NCBI GenBank assembly: GCA_965220255.1
Contig: OZ244816.1
Location: forward strand, 2,728,001-2,792,000
Length of the DNA: 64,000 nucleotides
Direction: 5' to 3'
Source: VXLM01 sp965220255
Lineage (GTDB): Bacteria > Chloroflexota > Dehalococcoidia > Lucifugimonadales > VXLM01
In this document: positions 26,219 to 35,659 of the stretch, piece after piece
How the letters are laid out: each line of letters starts with the position of its first letter
Numbering within the stretch: the first letter of the stretch is position 1
The notes under the pieces: generated by a model
The model's database searches: none
Seen by the model: only the letters and a program-made list of their open reading frames with translations
Told to the model about the DNA's origin: nothing
Translations under genes and position numbers: made by a program

Positions 26219-27385
26219 TTACATCAACTCCGGGGCTTTGAGCCCCGTTCCCGTGTTAAGCAGCAAAATGTGGTCGTTTGAGGAGAGGTCGCCTGAGGCA
26301 ATAAGCCGCCGCACGGCCGCCGCCGTCGCGCCGCCTTCGGGGCCTACGACGATGCCCTCGGTGCGGGCGATGAGACGCATGTGATCGAGGAGGTCGTCGT
26401 CGGGGACGGCAATTACGCCGCCGCCGCTCTCGCGGAGGACATTGAGGATGAGGTAGTCGGCGATGGCGGAGGGGACACGCATACCGTGGGCGACGGTGTG
26501 CGCGTTCTCCCAGGGTTCGGCGTGGTCGTCGCCGCGCTGGAAGGCGCGGACGATGGGCTGGCAGCCCTCGGCCTGCACACAGAAGAAGCGGGGGCGCTTG
26601 CCGTCTGTCCAGCCGAGTGCCTCAAGCTCCTCGATCGCTTTCCAGATTCCAACGACGCCTGTGCCGCCGCCGGTGGGGTAGATGATGGCGTCGGGGAAGG
26701 TCCAGCCACACTGCTCGGCTATCTCGTAACCCATGGTCTTCTTGCCCTCGGCGCGGTACGGCTCCTGGAGGGTCGAGAGGTCGAACATGCCTAGCTCTGC
26801 GGCAAGCTCGCGGGACTGCTGGCCCGCCTCTCCGATGAGGCCGTCGACGAGATGGAGCGTACCCCCGGCGTGGGTAACCTCCTTCTTGTTGGCGTCGAGG
26901 GCGTCCTGGGGCATGAAGACGTGGGCATCCAGGCCGGATCTCGCGGCGTAGGCGGCCAGAGCGCCACCCGCGTTTCCGGCTGTGGGGATGGTCACGCCCG
27001 CGGCTCCAAGCTCTTTGGCCTTTGAGACGGCGGCAGACAGGCCTCGCGATTTGAAGGTGCCTGTCGGGTTCTGGCCCTCGTCCTTGATGACCAAGTTCGC
27101 GGCTCCGATGGCTTTACCCAGTTGGGGAGCGTCGAGAATGGGGGTCATGCCCTCGCCGAGGCTGACGATGTTAGTCTCGTCGAGGACGGGCATCGTCTCG
27201 AAGTATCGCCACATGTCGGAGCGGCGACTTGCGAGTGCGTCGCGGTCGGCTTCCCGGCGGGCGGTGTCGAGGTCGTAGTGGGCGTAGAGGACCTTGTCGC
27301 AGTCAGGGCAGAGGCGGATGAGTTGGTCGGCGGGATGGGCCGCGCCGCAGTTGGTGCACTCAAGGTGGGTGAGGTAGCTCTTCAC
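26219..27385 (-). CDS. thrC: Threonine synthase
   Basis: A 388-residue PLP enzyme (GTG start, GGAG before it). An N-terminal zinc-ribbon-like segment CTNCGAAHP..CPDCDK precedes the fold type II core with the PLP lysine in NPTGTFKSRG (~105), and the phosphate-binding TAGNAGGALAAY and YPTGGGTGVVG. It converts O-phosphohomoserine to threonine. Related enzymes (cysteate synthase, threonine dehydratase) share this pattern, but the zinc-ribbon N-terminus favours the threonine synthase branch. No other threonine genes are nearby. Confidence 0.88.
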   Translation of the reverse strand: MKSYLTHLECTNCGAAHPADQLIRLCPDCDKVLYAHYDLDTARREADRDALASRRSDMWRYFETMPVLDETNIVSLGEGMTPILDAPQLGKAIGAANLVIKDEGQNPTGTFKSRGLSAAVSKAKELGAAGVTIPTAGNAGGALAAYAARSGLDAHVFMPQDALDANKKEVTHAGGTLHLVDGLIGEAGQQSRELAAELGMFDLSTLQEPYRAEGKKTMGYEIAEQCGWTFPDAIIYPTGGGTGVVGIWKAIEELEALGWTDGKRPRFFCVQAEGCQPIVRAFQRGDDHAEPWENAHTVAHGMRVPSAIADYLILNVLRESGGGVIAVPDDDLLDHMRLIARTEGIVVGPEGGATAAAVRRLIASGDLSSNDHILLLNTGTGLKAPELM

Positions 27386-27535
27386 GGGGACTCCTTCGCG
27401 TGTTATGGAGGGGATTTTACCGCAGAGGTGGAAGGGGAAGGTTCGTGTTACGGGTGAGTCCGGTAAAGCGTGGACCTCAGATTCTTCGTCTTCGCTCTGC
27501 TGCGCTCAGAATGACAGTGACGGCGTTGGTATCCG

Positions 27536-28153
27536 TTAGTCTGTACCGGCTTTGGCGACTCCGATCATGGCATCGCGGGAGACGAGGGCGGCCAGCTCTT
27601 CTTCGGTCAGGTGGTCGGTGCCTTGTGGGCGCTCGGGGAGGACCATGTAGCGGAGCTCGGACAGGCTGTCCCAGACGCGGACTTCTATGGAGTCGTCGAG
27701 TTCGAGACCGAATTCGGAGAGGACGGCTCTCGGCTCCTTTACGACTCGGGCGCGATAAGACTCCGACTTGTACCACTCAGGCGGAAGGCCGAGAACAGAC
27801 CAGGGGTAGCACGAGCACAGGGTGCAGACGATGACGTTGTGTACCTCCGGAGTGTTTTCGACGACGACGAGGCGGGCGCTGTGCTCGTCGCCGTAGCCCA
27901 GCTCAGCGACGGCGTCTCCGCCGTTGTCCAGGAGACGGCCCTTGTATTTGGGATCTGTCCAGGCACGGGCGACGACTCGCGCGCCGTTCATGGGGCCGAC
28001 ATCGTTCTCGTACTGGCCGACGACATCATCCACTACTTCGGTCGAGAGGAGCCCCTTCTCGGCCAATAAGGACTCGACGGCCTTGGCGCGAACCTCGGAT
28101 TCCGTTGGATCGTGAAATTCGTCATGTTGGTGGTCATGGTCGTGGTCCGGCAT
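27536..28153 (-). CDS. Nitrile hydratase alpha subunit, cobalt type
   Basis: About 205 residues from ATG 28153, which is placed after GGAGG; an upstream in-frame ATG at 28174 overlaps that site and is less likely. The metal-binding claw reads VCTLCSCYPWSVLGLPP; C-T-L-C-S-C marks the cobalt type (iron enzymes have Ser in place of Thr). The N-terminus has a His/Asp-rich run that could bind metal. The beta subunit gene lies just upstream (beta-alpha order), as usual for cobalt enzymes. Cobalt enzymes normally need a small activator encoded downstream; I see none here, only threonine synthase. The enzyme hydrates nitriles to amides. Confidence 0.92.
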   Translation of the reverse strand: MPDHDHDHQHDEFHDPTESEVRAKAVESLLAEKGLLSTEVVDDVVGQYENDVGPMNGARVVARAWTDPKYKGRLLDNGGDAVAELGYGDEHSARLVVVENTPEVHNVIVCTLCSCYPWSVLGLPPEWYKSESYRARVVKEPRAVLSEFGLELDDSIEVRVWDSLSELRYMVLPERPQGTDHLTEEELAALVSRDAMIGVAKAGTD

Positions 28154-28242
28154 GCTGGCTATCAGCCTCCTCATTCTTGTTTTGTTGTGAAGATTGGCGT
28201 GAATATCGCTACATACGAATTCACTCGTTTGATTTTCTTTGG

Positions 28243-28908
28243 TCAGGACTTATCGGACCCAAATAGGTAGCTTTCCCAGAGGTCGATGTAGACGCGCTGG
28301 GGCGATTCGGCTTCGTCTCCCCATAGCTCATGGGCGTCGAAGCCGACGGTGTAGACGGGTTCCGGCTTGCGGATACCTTGCACTTTGAGGTCGAGGAGGT
28401 CGAAGACGCCGCGCAGGGCGTGGACAACGCCGCGCTTGCCCTGCGCGTATTGGGGGATTCGGGTGTGGCCGGAAGGGTCGATGCGGCGGGTCAGGACTGC
28501 GTCTCCAACGGAAAAGACAGGATCGCCGTCGTACTTCGGGGAGCGCTGGCTGTAGCGGTTTTTCCGGGCGGAGCTTGCGAGCTCGGAATCATGATTTTGG
28601 GAGACGGGAGTGTCGGGATGTTGATGATGGAACTCGACACGGTCTCGGAGGTCGGCGGCGGTGAAGGAGCCGCTTTGGACGAATCCCTTTTCGAGGGCGA
28701 TGAGCCATTTCTCGTAGTAGCTCGATGCGAGATAGGTTGCAGGCTCGATGCTCTCAATGGTAGGTCGCATTGGGAAGGTGCGATGGCCTATCGTGGTCAT
28801 CATGCCGAAGACGCGGCCCTGCCAGTCTTCGTGGAAGACAGGCTCGCCTTGCTCGATGGCAATGGGGCCGAAGCCCGACGTCCCACCCACGTCGTGAACC
28901 CGTCTCAA
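28243..28908 (-). CDS. Nitrile hydratase beta subunit
   Basis: 221 residues from a TTG start at 28908 preceded by AGGAGG. The frame stays open far upstream, but the family begins exactly here: LRRVHDVGGTSGFGPI matches the conserved beta-subunit N-terminus. Other marks are EPVFHEDWQGRVFGM, ATYLASSYYEKWL, and the C-terminal beta barrel with FDAHELWGDEAE. The length equals known beta subunits. It is followed 89 bases later by the alpha subunit. Confidence 0.92.
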   Translation of the reverse strand: MRRVHDVGGTSGFGPIAIEQGEPVFHEDWQGRVFGMMTTIGHRTFPMRPTIESIEPATYLASSYYEKWLIALEKGFVQSGSFTAADLRDRVEFHHQHPDTPVSQNHDSELASSARKNRYSQRSPKYDGDPVFSVGDAVLTRRIDPSGHTRIPQYAQGKRGVVHALRGVFDLLDLKVQGIRKPEPVYTVGFDAHELWGDEAESPQRVYIDLWESYLFGSDKS

Positions 28909-29079
28909 GTGCGGCCTCCTGTGTTGGCGTGGTAGTAGTATAGGACAAGAGGCCATTTGACCGATACCGGACGACGTTGACGGAATATCCACGAGACCAT
29001 AGCATAGACGACCCAACGTGTACTTCGGCAATTGAACGCCGGAATTCGGCAGAATTGGGAATGATTGAGGGGGAGAGCA

Positions 29080-29988
29080 ATGAGTGAGTTCGTCGGATAC
29101 TTCAACGGTGAGTGGATGCCTATGGACAGGATCACGTACGATCCGGCCGACCTGGGTCCGTCCAAGGGCGACCAGGTGTTTGAGACGATCCGGACGTTCG
29201 GTGGCGAGAGCTTTCGGATGAAGGAGCACGTCGATCGCCTGTACCGTTCGTTGAAGTACGTGCGGATCGACCCCGGCCTGACCGCGCAGGAGATGCTCGA
29301 CCTGTCGGAGGAGGGGATAGAGCGGAACAGGCCTTTGCTTGACGAGGTGGGTGACTTCAGCATCCAGCAGCTTGTGACGCGCGGGCCGGGAGGACCGCGG
29401 GCATGGTCGGCCGGGCCTCCGAACGTCTACATCAAGTTCGGGCCCAATACCATTTGGTACGAGGACAAGTACGCGGACGGGCTTCACGGGGTCATCACGC
29501 GGACGCGGAGCTACGACGCTGAGGCGCTGGACCCGAAGCTTAAGCACCTGAGCCGGATGAATATGAGCATAGCGGAGCTTGAGGCCAACGATCTTGACCC
29601 GGGCGCTTGGCCGATACTGACCGATAAGGATGGCTATCTGACGGAGGGTTCCGGCTACAATGTGTTCATCGTGACGGACGGCGTTCTGCGGACGCCGACC
29701 GAGCGGGCAATTCTCGCGGGAGTTTCGCGTGGCATGGTGCTGGACCTAGCGGACGGACTCGAGCTTGAGGCGAAGGTAGAACACCTGCAGCCCTACGACG
29801 CTTACACGGCAGACGAGGCGTTCTTTACAAGCACGCCGTTCTGCGTCCTACCCGTGACGTACATCGACAAACGGGCAGTTAAGGACGGGAAGCCGGGACC
29901 GATCACCACGCAGCTTCTGGCGGCGTGGAGCGAGGCGGTCGGCATCGACATCATCGACCAGGCGATGGAGTACGCGGGGCGGAACTGA
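29080..29988 (+). CDS. Class IV aminotransferase (branched-chain or D-amino acid type)
   Basis: 302 residues from ATG 29080, which has a GAGGGGGAG ribosome site; an upstream TTG at 29065 is not needed. Fold type IV PLP signature: PSKGDQVFETIRTFGGE near the N-terminus, PLP lysine in ALDPKLKHLSRMNMSIAELE (~154), and EGSGYNVFIVTDG. It transfers amino groups to or from branched-chain keto acids or D-amino acids; the exact substrate is not clear. It is divergent from the nitrile hydratase genes with a shared upstream region of 171 bases. Confidence 0.88.
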   Translation: MSEFVGYFNGEWMPMDRITYDPADLGPSKGDQVFETIRTFGGESFRMKEHVDRLYRSLKYVRIDPGLTAQEMLDLSEEGIERNRPLLDEVGDFSIQQLVTRGPGGPRAWSAGPPNVYIKFGPNTIWYEDKYADGLHGVITRTRSYDAEALDPKLKHLSRMNMSIAELEANDLDPGAWPILTDKDGYLTEGSGYNVFIVTDGVLRTPTERAILAGVSRGMVLDLADGLELEAKVEHLQPYDAYTADEAFFTSTPFCVLPVTYIDKRAVKDGKPGPITTQLLAAWSEAVGIDIIDQAMEYAGRN

Positions 29989-30032
29989 GGGCGTAGAGTC
30001 GGCTACCGGCCAAGCTTGTCACGCCACTCCAG

Positions 30033-30854
30033 CTATGGTTTGATTGCGATAGCTTCCCCGAAGCCAATTGCCCCGACCGCGCCGGGGTGGTTTTTCCACT
30101 CGTTGATGCCTTCGCGCCACTCCTCGAACTGCTCCTGGGTGGCCAGTCCGAACTTGGTGGCAGCGGCGATGACCTCGGGCGAGTAGAACCAGTCCATGAT
30201 GAAGGCGTGGAAGAAAGCGACGTCTTCGCTCGAGCTGAAGAAGTCGAAGGACGCGGTCGCACGGACATCCGTGAACCCGACCTCTAGGAAGATGCGTTTG
30301 AGCTCTCTGCCCATTTGAGGATGGCCGCCGTTTCCTGCAAGCAGGTTTCCGAAGGTAGCCCACGCGGGTTCGGTCTCCTCCGCGCCCGGCTCGAGGAACG
30401 ACGAACTGAGTATGAATTCGCGGCTTGAGATGATGCCGCCGGGTCTCAGGACACGTTTGACTTCGGCGAGTGTCGCTTCGGTATCGGGAACGTGCATGAG
30501 AACAGCGTGGCAGTGGGCGACGTCAAAGGAGTCGTCCTCGAAGGGCAGATCGGTGACATCGCCGATGTGGAAGGTGGCGTTGTCGTGACCTCCGGCCATG
30601 GCGGCGGCGCGGGCCATGTTTATCTGGGACTCCTCCACGTCTATGCCATGCAGCTCGCCGGGGGCTACCGCTGTTGCCAGACCGACTGAGATGGTGCCGG
30701 GACCGCAACCGAAGTCGAGAACTTTCAAGCCGGGTTTGAGGTGTGGAAGCAGGTGGACCGCGTGCGTCTCCGCACCCCTGCGACGAAGGAGTTGAAGAAA
30801 CTCCTCGCTGTAACCCATGGTGTAGTCTTTCTCTTCGTTTTGGGGGTTGCTCAT
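30033..30854 (-). CDS. SAM-dependent methyltransferase (UbiE-like class I)
   Basis: 273 residues. Motif I reads VLDFGCGPGTISVGLA (~48) with HGIDVEESQINMA as the acidic end of strand 2 and FDVAHCHAVLMHVPD as motif IV. These show a class I small-molecule methyltransferase. The C-terminal part has aromatic-rich helices that form the substrate pocket. The gene converges with the aminotransferase gene and has no obvious operon partner. The substrate is unknown. Confidence 0.88.
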   Translation of the reverse strand: MSNPQNEEKDYTMGYSEEFLQLLRRRGAETHAVHLLPHLKPGLKVLDFGCGPGTISVGLATAVAPGELHGIDVEESQINMARAAAMAGGHDNATFHIGDVTDLPFEDDSFDVAHCHAVLMHVPDTEATLAEVKRVLRPGGIISSREFILSSSFLEPGAEETEPAWATFGNLLAGNGGHPQMGRELKRIFLEVGFTDVRATASFDFFSSSEDVAFFHAFIMDWFYSPEVIAAATKFGLATQEQFEEWREGINEWKNHPGAVGAIGFGEAIAIKP

Positions 30855-30984
30855 GCTAAGTCTCTCTCTGATGGCAGAATTCTGAAATCAGCAGTCTCCC
30901 CCGGTTTCCTGGTTCAGCCGGAATGACGGATGTCCTACGGGGCCTCACACCCGGCGGGTCTGCGGGATGTCGGGATGAACTACT

Positions 30985-31635
30985 CTAGTACATGTGAGGT
31001 TGGACTGAGGAAGCGACGGATATTTCGATGTCTTGGATCGCCTGTGCCATGGCTTGGCCGATGAGGTCAAGCTTGCGCACCTGTTCAATGCGTTCTGTTG
31101 CACGATTGAGTTCGGCTCTGGATAGTAGCTGCGCAAAGAGTCCGCAGGCGTCGGAGAGACAAATGATGACTACATCACGAGGGTCGGGGATTTCGTCGCT
31201 GAAGAGTACGGCCATGATGCGGAGCTTCACTTCGCGCTCAGCTTTACCGTCGATGGCCGGATAGCGCCTAGAGCGGAAAACCCATAGGAAGCGGTCGTCC
31301 TCGCGCTCAAGTATTCCGCGTTCCACCAAACGGTTGAGAGCTTCCTCTCGGATGGTCTGGGAGCGCTCAGCGGTACGTTCAACCCAGAAACGCGCGTCCT
31401 TCTGTTCTCCGGCGGCAATGTCCGCCAGCGTTGGGTCGAGCAGCTTGTTGCCAGTTGGGGTGCCATCGAGCAGTACTAGGGTCTGCAGGTCGGTATCTAT
31501 TCGATTATCCATCGCGAGATCCATTAGCACGGCGCCCGCAATTGCATAGTCGAACGACCAACTGGGAACGCGCACGAATCTCCCATCCTCATCGCGGAGC
31601 AAGAGAAGGATGATTTCCTCGACGAAGCTCAGCAT
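30985..31635 (-). CDS. GPP34 (Golgi phosphoprotein 3-like) family protein
   Basis: 216 residues from ATG 31635, preceded by AAAGGA; a longer start at 31671 is possible. LSFVEEIILLLLRDEDGRF, then DYAIAGAVLMDLAMDNRIDT and a winged helical C-terminus, match the GPP34 family. Eukaryotic GOLPH3 binds phosphoinositides; bacterial members occur in Actinobacteria, Chloroflexota and others with poorly known roles, perhaps lipid binding. It stands alone. Family call by recalled pattern. Confidence 0.8.
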   Translation of the reverse strand: MLSFVEEIILLLLRDEDGRFVRVPSWSFDYAIAGAVLMDLAMDNRIDTDLQTLVLLDGTPTGNKLLDPTLADIAAGEQKDARFWVERTAERSQTIREEALNRLVERGILEREDDRFLWVFRSRRYPAIDGKAEREVKLRIMAVLFSDEIPDPRDVVIICLSDACGLFAQLLSRAELNRATERIEQVRKLDLIGQAMAQAIQDIEISVASSVQPHMY

Positions 31636-31926
31636 GTTGTTAGTCCTTTCAAGATTCGGCATTTGATCCAAATGTCACTTTGAGTTAGCGCACCTTTAGA
31701 GAAACCGAAGGGTGGAGACATAATAGTCTACCTGTTGAGTCTCTGTCACCCTGCGAGCATTGGTGGGAAGTCAGCTGGTATTTGGTGCCACCTTGTCATT
31801 CAGGATCCGGATGTTGCTTTTGAAGCGCTTGTTGTGGGTGCAGTCAGCGAGTTCGCTCATTAGGTGGAACTAGTGGTGATTTCCCTCTACTTCGGCAATT
31901 GTCCAGGGATAGCGAAGTTGCTCCCT

Positions 31927-32721
31927 TCACTCCCTATCGCAGTAATCGAGGAGGAATCGAGTGGCATCGAGCCGCCAGTACCGGCCGGGGGAGTGGGACG
32001 GCGTGTCGACGACGTGGAGGCGGTTGAGCAGCGTGCCTTCCGGGAGGACGTTGCGCTGCTTGTCGAATAGCTTCATGGCGAAGCGGACGCAGGACTCGGT
32101 GCTTACTACGTCGTCCTGGCTACTGATACAGAGGTAGACGGCCCTGTCGGCGAGCCGGTCGGCCCAGTTCTCGATGTGAAGTTCGGCAGTTCGTGCGTGG
32201 TCGGCGAATTCGCCGAGGGCAGCCCAGTCGGTGACAGGGGAAGGGCCGGCAACCGCATGAACGCGCGGGTCGGCGGCGGCTAGTCGCAGGAGACAGTACG
32301 CAGCACGGGATACGCCATAGCCGACGATCTTGCCGTTGACGGCGACACCCTGTTCGAGACAGGCGTCGATGGCGGCCATGCCGTCGGAAACGAACTGCTC
32401 GAATGGGTCATTGCCTGCGGTGAAGGCCTTGCTCATTGCGCGGATGTTGCCGTTTGCCGCGCCGGGAGGCGTTTCTTCTATGGAATCCCTGACGACGCGG
32501 TCCCCGTGGTGAGGGAGATCGAAGCTGAGGACGTGGTGCCCCGCATCGAGGAACGGCTTGGTCGGGTGGTTCTGAGTAGGGTCATGGATGGCGAAGTGTC
32601 GCGTGGCGCTGATGTTCAGCAGGAGGGATGAGTTCTCGTTAGTCTGGGATGGATCGGGGGAGACGAGCCAGCAGGTGACTTCCTCGCCTCGCGAATTGAT
32701 GGTGAAGTCGGTGATATTCAT
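31927..32721 (-). CDS. Alpha/beta hydrolase
   Basis: 264 residues from ATG 32721, with AGGAG upstream. The open frame extends further upstream but only over non-coding REP-like sequence. HVLSFDLPHHGD and a nucleophile-like turn GYGVSRAAYC (~135), then a late HSPGRYW, fit an alpha/beta hydrolase, probably of the dienelactone hydrolase/acyl esterase group. It has no signal peptide. The substrate is unknown. It lies downstream of a beta-propeller lactonase and a glycosidase-like gene on the same strand. Confidence 0.8.
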   Translation of the reverse strand: MNITDFTINSRGEEVTCWLVSPDPSQTNENSSLLLNISATRHFAIHDPTQNHPTKPFLDAGHHVLSFDLPHHGDRVVRDSIEETPPGAANGNIRAMSKAFTAGNDPFEQFVSDGMAAIDACLEQGVAVNGKIVGYGVSRAAYCLLRLAAADPRVHAVAGPSPVTDWAALGEFADHARTAELHIENWADRLADRAVYLCISSQDDVVSTESCVRFAMKLFDKQRNVLPEGTLLNRLHVVDTPSHSPGRYWRLDATRFLLDYCDRE

Positions 32722-32777
32722 GTTGTGAGGACTCCTGTGGTCAGTTTGGACGGTCTTTACTCGACCTGCTCCTCTGG

Positions 32778-32797
32778 ATACCGGCCTCCGCCGGTAT
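32778..32797. repeat. REP-like palindrome
   Basis: ATACCGGC-CTCC-GCCGGTAT, a perfect 8-bp stem with a four-base loop followed by GACGG, in the gap between genes. It belongs to a family seen also at 50535, 60868 and 60996. Confidence 0.8.
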
Positions 32798-32804
32798 GAC
32801 GGGA

Positions 32805-33845
32805 TTATTGAAGGCCCAGATTCACGGGAAGTACCCACGAGGGCCACATGCCGAGTTCGTATGTGTCGAGGGTGTGGAGCAGGCCGTTGGAGTCGATTGT
32901 ATGCGAGGTGAGGCGGCCTGAGTGGTCGCTGCCTGCGTAGAGGAAGCGGCCGTCGGGGTCGACGCCGAATGTCCTGGGGCACTCCTTCGTTGGCGAATGG
33001 CCTGCGGGTGTTAGAAGGCCAGTGCTCGGATCGACAAGAAAGGCGGTGATGCTATCGTGGCCGCGATTGGAGACGTAGACGGCTTTGCCGGAAGGGTGGA
33101 CTCGGACGGTTGCTGTGCTGTTGACGCCGTCGAAGCCCTCTTGGGGGAGGGTGGAGAGGGACTGAATGGGCTCTAGAGCGCCGCCGGTCGGGTCGAGGTG
33201 GTAGACGGTGACGCGGGAGGCCTGTTCGGCGTTGGCGTAGACGATGTCGAGAGTGGGGTGGTAGGCGAGGTGGCGGGGGCCGTGTCCGGTTGGGGTGTCG
33301 AACTTGGGAGGGTCGCAGGGCGTCAGTTTGCCGGTGGTCTCGTCGAATCGAAAGTGGTAGATCGCGTCGGTTGGGGCGACGTGTGGGACGAAGGCGAAGC
33401 GGTTGGAGTTGTCGGTTGTGATGCAGTGGGCGTAGAGGTCGGTGAGTTGCCTGTCTACGACGGGGCCGCGGGCCGCGCCGTCGGGGTCGATGCGGTGGAC
33501 GGTCACTATGCCGGGAAAGAGGTACGCGGCGAAGAGGAAGCGCCCCGTCCTGTCGGTGGAGACATAACAGGCGTCGGACTCCAGCTCCACCTCGCCGATC
33601 TGCGTGACGTCGCCGGTCTCAGGGTTGATTTGGAGGCTGAGGACGCCGCTGTAGCCGTCGTCTCGGACCTGCTGGTAGAGGTATCGTTGGTCGGGTGAAA
33701 TACAGAGCTGCCATGGCTGCGCGGGGAGATCGAGGTCGTGAATGAGGGTGAGCTTGCCCGATTCGTCGTCTTTGACGAAGACGACGAACCTCCTCTCCTC
33801 GGTGAGGGGGATGTAGACGTAACGCCTCACGACCGGCATCTTCAC
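32805..33845 (-). CDS. Seven-bladed beta-propeller lactonase-like protein
   Basis: 346 residues built of repeated blades with the SPDQRYLYQQ, DRTGRFLFAAY, HPSGKAVYVSNR and DPDGRFLYAGSD pattern of the 6-phosphogluconolactonase (Pgl/YbhE) family. It lacks a signal peptide. Its ATG lies within the last codons of the preceding glycosidase-like gene (ATGA overlap, 33842-33845), so both are made together, pointing to sugar metabolism. The true substrate may differ from 6-phosphogluconolactone. Confidence 0.85.
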   Translation of the reverse strand: MKMPVVRRYVYIPLTEERRFVVFVKDDESGKLTLIHDLDLPAQPWQLCISPDQRYLYQQVRDDGYSGVLSLQINPETGDVTQIGEVELESDACYVSTDRTGRFLFAAYLFPGIVTVHRIDPDGAARGPVVDRQLTDLYAHCITTDNSNRFAFVPHVAPTDAIYHFRFDETTGKLTPCDPPKFDTPTGHGPRHLAYHPTLDIVYANAEQASRVTVYHLDPTGGALEPIQSLSTLPQEGFDGVNSTATVRVHPSGKAVYVSNRGHDSITAFLVDPSTGLLTPAGHSPTKECPRTFGVDPDGRFLYAGSDHSGRLTSHTIDSNGLLHTLDTYELGMWPSWVLPVNLGLQ

Positions 33846-35260
33846 CGTACCGTGAAGGAGTACAACTCGGCGTCGCGGAGGTAGAACTTTAGCCTTACGA
33901 CGCGGCCTCGCAACTCGTCGAAGGAGGTCTTGGTGCGCCAGGTGACGCGGTGATCGACCGAGTCACCGTCGAACAGGACGCAGTCGGAGCTGGAGAAGCC
34001 CTCGTACTGTATTCCCTGTTCATCGAGGATTGCGACGGAGACGGAGCCTCCGCGCGCGGCAACGTTGATGGACAGCTTGTCACCTTCGACAAGGAAGGGC
34101 TTGGTGATGAGGGTACCCATCTCGTCCCCCGCGTCCAATGAGACGAATCCGTCTCGCCTGAGCTTGGCGAGGCAGATGGGGCCGCTTCGCCCGGTGATGC
34201 CGTGCTCGACGGCGCAGACCGAGTAGTAGAACCAGAGTTCGTCGTCAACGGTGACGGGACCTCGCGCCATGTAAATCTCGCCCGCGTCGATGCTGCCCGG
34301 CGGACCGTTCGGGATGAACGGCTGTCTGTCGCCCGCTCGGTGCCAGTCGATGCCGTCGCGGCTGACGGCTAGCTGTACGTCGATGGTGCCCATGAAGCGG
34401 ATCTGCGGCTCCTCAGGAGGCGTGTGGTAGGCGAGAAGCTGGCCGATGTAGAGGTCGTGGTACTTGAATACGGGCATTCCGTAGAACTCGAGGCCGGGAG
34501 GGTCGTCGTCGTCGGGAACGAGAACGTCTTCAGGGACGGTCCAATTGGTGAAGTCGTCGCTGGTGGAGCGGCCGATTCGTCGTGTCTTGTTGCCCTCGTG
34601 AACAGATGGGCGTGCAAAGGAGACATACTTGCGGTGGAGGTCGTCCCAGCCGAGCAGGGTGTGGGAGTCGCTCGACCGGGTGATGACGGGGTTGCCGTGG
34701 TACTTGGTCCAGCGGATGCCGTCGGGCGAGAAGGCGACCGACACGCCGTCGCCCATGTTCGGGGTGCCCGCGGGGTCGCGAGCCTCGAAGAAGAGCGACT
34801 TGTAGAGTCGTTCAGGGTCGGGATCACGTGGGTCCATGATGATGTTGGCGTATGCGGCGTCGAGCATCACGAGGTTGTTGTCGCGAGAGCCTTCATACTC
34901 CACGAGGCCGAGGTTGGGGCGTTCCCAGAAGACGCCGTCATTCGAGGTGGCGTAGCTGATGGTGTAGAGGAGGTTGCTGGCATCGAAGCCCTTCCATGGG
35001 GAGTTGCTCGTGTCGCTGCCCATGCGCGGGATACCCATGCCGCCGTACCCTTGGTACCACATGCGGAACGTGCCGGTCTCCTCGTTTCGCCAGACGGTGC
35101 CGTAGAGGGCCAGGCGTCCCTCCCAGGGGTAGAGCGGGTTCATGATGGGGTTGCCGGCGTACTTGGCGGGTTGATGCATGGTGGAAGTGAGGGCGCTGGT
35201 CTCGTCAATGATGAGGTCGTCTATGAAGAGTTGCGGGGTGGTTCCGATGTCGATTGTCAT
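33842..35260 (-). CDS. Glycoside hydrolase-like five-bladed propeller (GH43/GH32-type)
   Basis: 472 residues. Repeated elements such as FRMWYQGYGG, ISYATSNDGVFWERP and VAFSPDGIRWTKYHGNP are typical of GH43/GH32/GH130-like five-bladed propellers. An early Asp (QLFIDDLIID) and a mid Asp/Glu would act in catalysis but I cannot assign them with certainty. The C-terminal ~90 residues are beta-sandwich (LSINVAARGGSVSVAIL). It is coupled to the lactonase-like gene by a 4-base overlap. No signal peptide, so it acts in the cytoplasm. Confidence 0.72.
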   Translation of the reverse strand: MTIDIGTTPQLFIDDLIIDETSALTSTMHQPAKYAGNPIMNPLYPWEGRLALYGTVWRNEETGTFRMWYQGYGGMGIPRMGSDTSNSPWKGFDASNLLYTISYATSNDGVFWERPNLGLVEYEGSRDNNLVMLDAAYANIIMDPRDPDPERLYKSLFFEARDPAGTPNMGDGVSVAFSPDGIRWTKYHGNPVITRSSDSHTLLGWDDLHRKYVSFARPSVHEGNKTRRIGRSTSDDFTNWTVPEDVLVPDDDDPPGLEFYGMPVFKYHDLYIGQLLAYHTPPEEPQIRFMGTIDVQLAVSRDGIDWHRAGDRQPFIPNGPPGSIDAGEIYMARGPVTVDDELWFYYSVCAVEHGITGRSGPICLAKLRRDGFVSLDAGDEMGTLITKPFLVEGDKLSINVAARGGSVSVAILDEQGIQYEGFSSSDCVLFDGDSVDHRVTWRTKTSFDELRGRVVRLKFYLRDAELYSFTVR

Positions 35261-35401
35261 GCTTGCGGGCCTCCGTTGGGGGAGCAGTGTGCCACAAGGC
35301 GGTTGTGGGGTAAAGGGAGGGGTGGGAGGTGCCTGAGAACTGTTGACAGAGATTGGGGATTGACGGAGTATATGAGTAAGACTCGATAAGAAGAGGCGCG
35401 T

Positions 35402-35659
35402 ATGCCACGAACAACGAGGACCATCACGTTTTCCCTACCCCCTGAGATGGCGGAACGGGCTGACGAAGTGATAAAGCAGCAGGGACGGTCGAGGAGTGAA
35501 TTCCTACGGGAGGCTCTGCTCCGTTACATTGAGGAGTGCGAGTGGAGGCAGGTGCTCAGGTACGGTGAACAGAGGGCGAGAGAGAAGGGCATAGGTCCGG
35601 AGGACGTGGGCCCGTTGGTGGAAGAGTACCGAAGAGAGACCGGCTCCACCGCGGCATGA
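35402..35659 (+). CDS. Ribbon-helix-helix antitoxin (CopG-type)
   Basis: 85 residues starting TRTITFSLPPEMAERADEVI, then GRSRSEFLREALLRYI: a strand followed by two helices as in CopG/RHH repressors. The stop overlaps the start of a PIN-domain toxin gene by ATGA (35656-35659), the standard type II toxin-antitoxin layout. It probably represses its own operon and neutralises the PIN protein. Confidence 0.9.
   Translation: MPRTTRTITFSLPPEMAERADEVIKQQGRSRSEFLREALLRYIEECEWRQVLRYGEQRAREKGIGPEDVGPLVEEYRRETGSTAA

Noticed and set aside
28909..29547. Upstream extension of the nitrile hydratase beta frame
   Set aside because: The family N-terminus and ribosome site place the start at 28908; the extension overlaps the divergent aminotransferase gene.
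31636..31926. Gap of about 290 bases searched for a small gene
   Set aside because: No frame with a ribosome site or family pattern was found.
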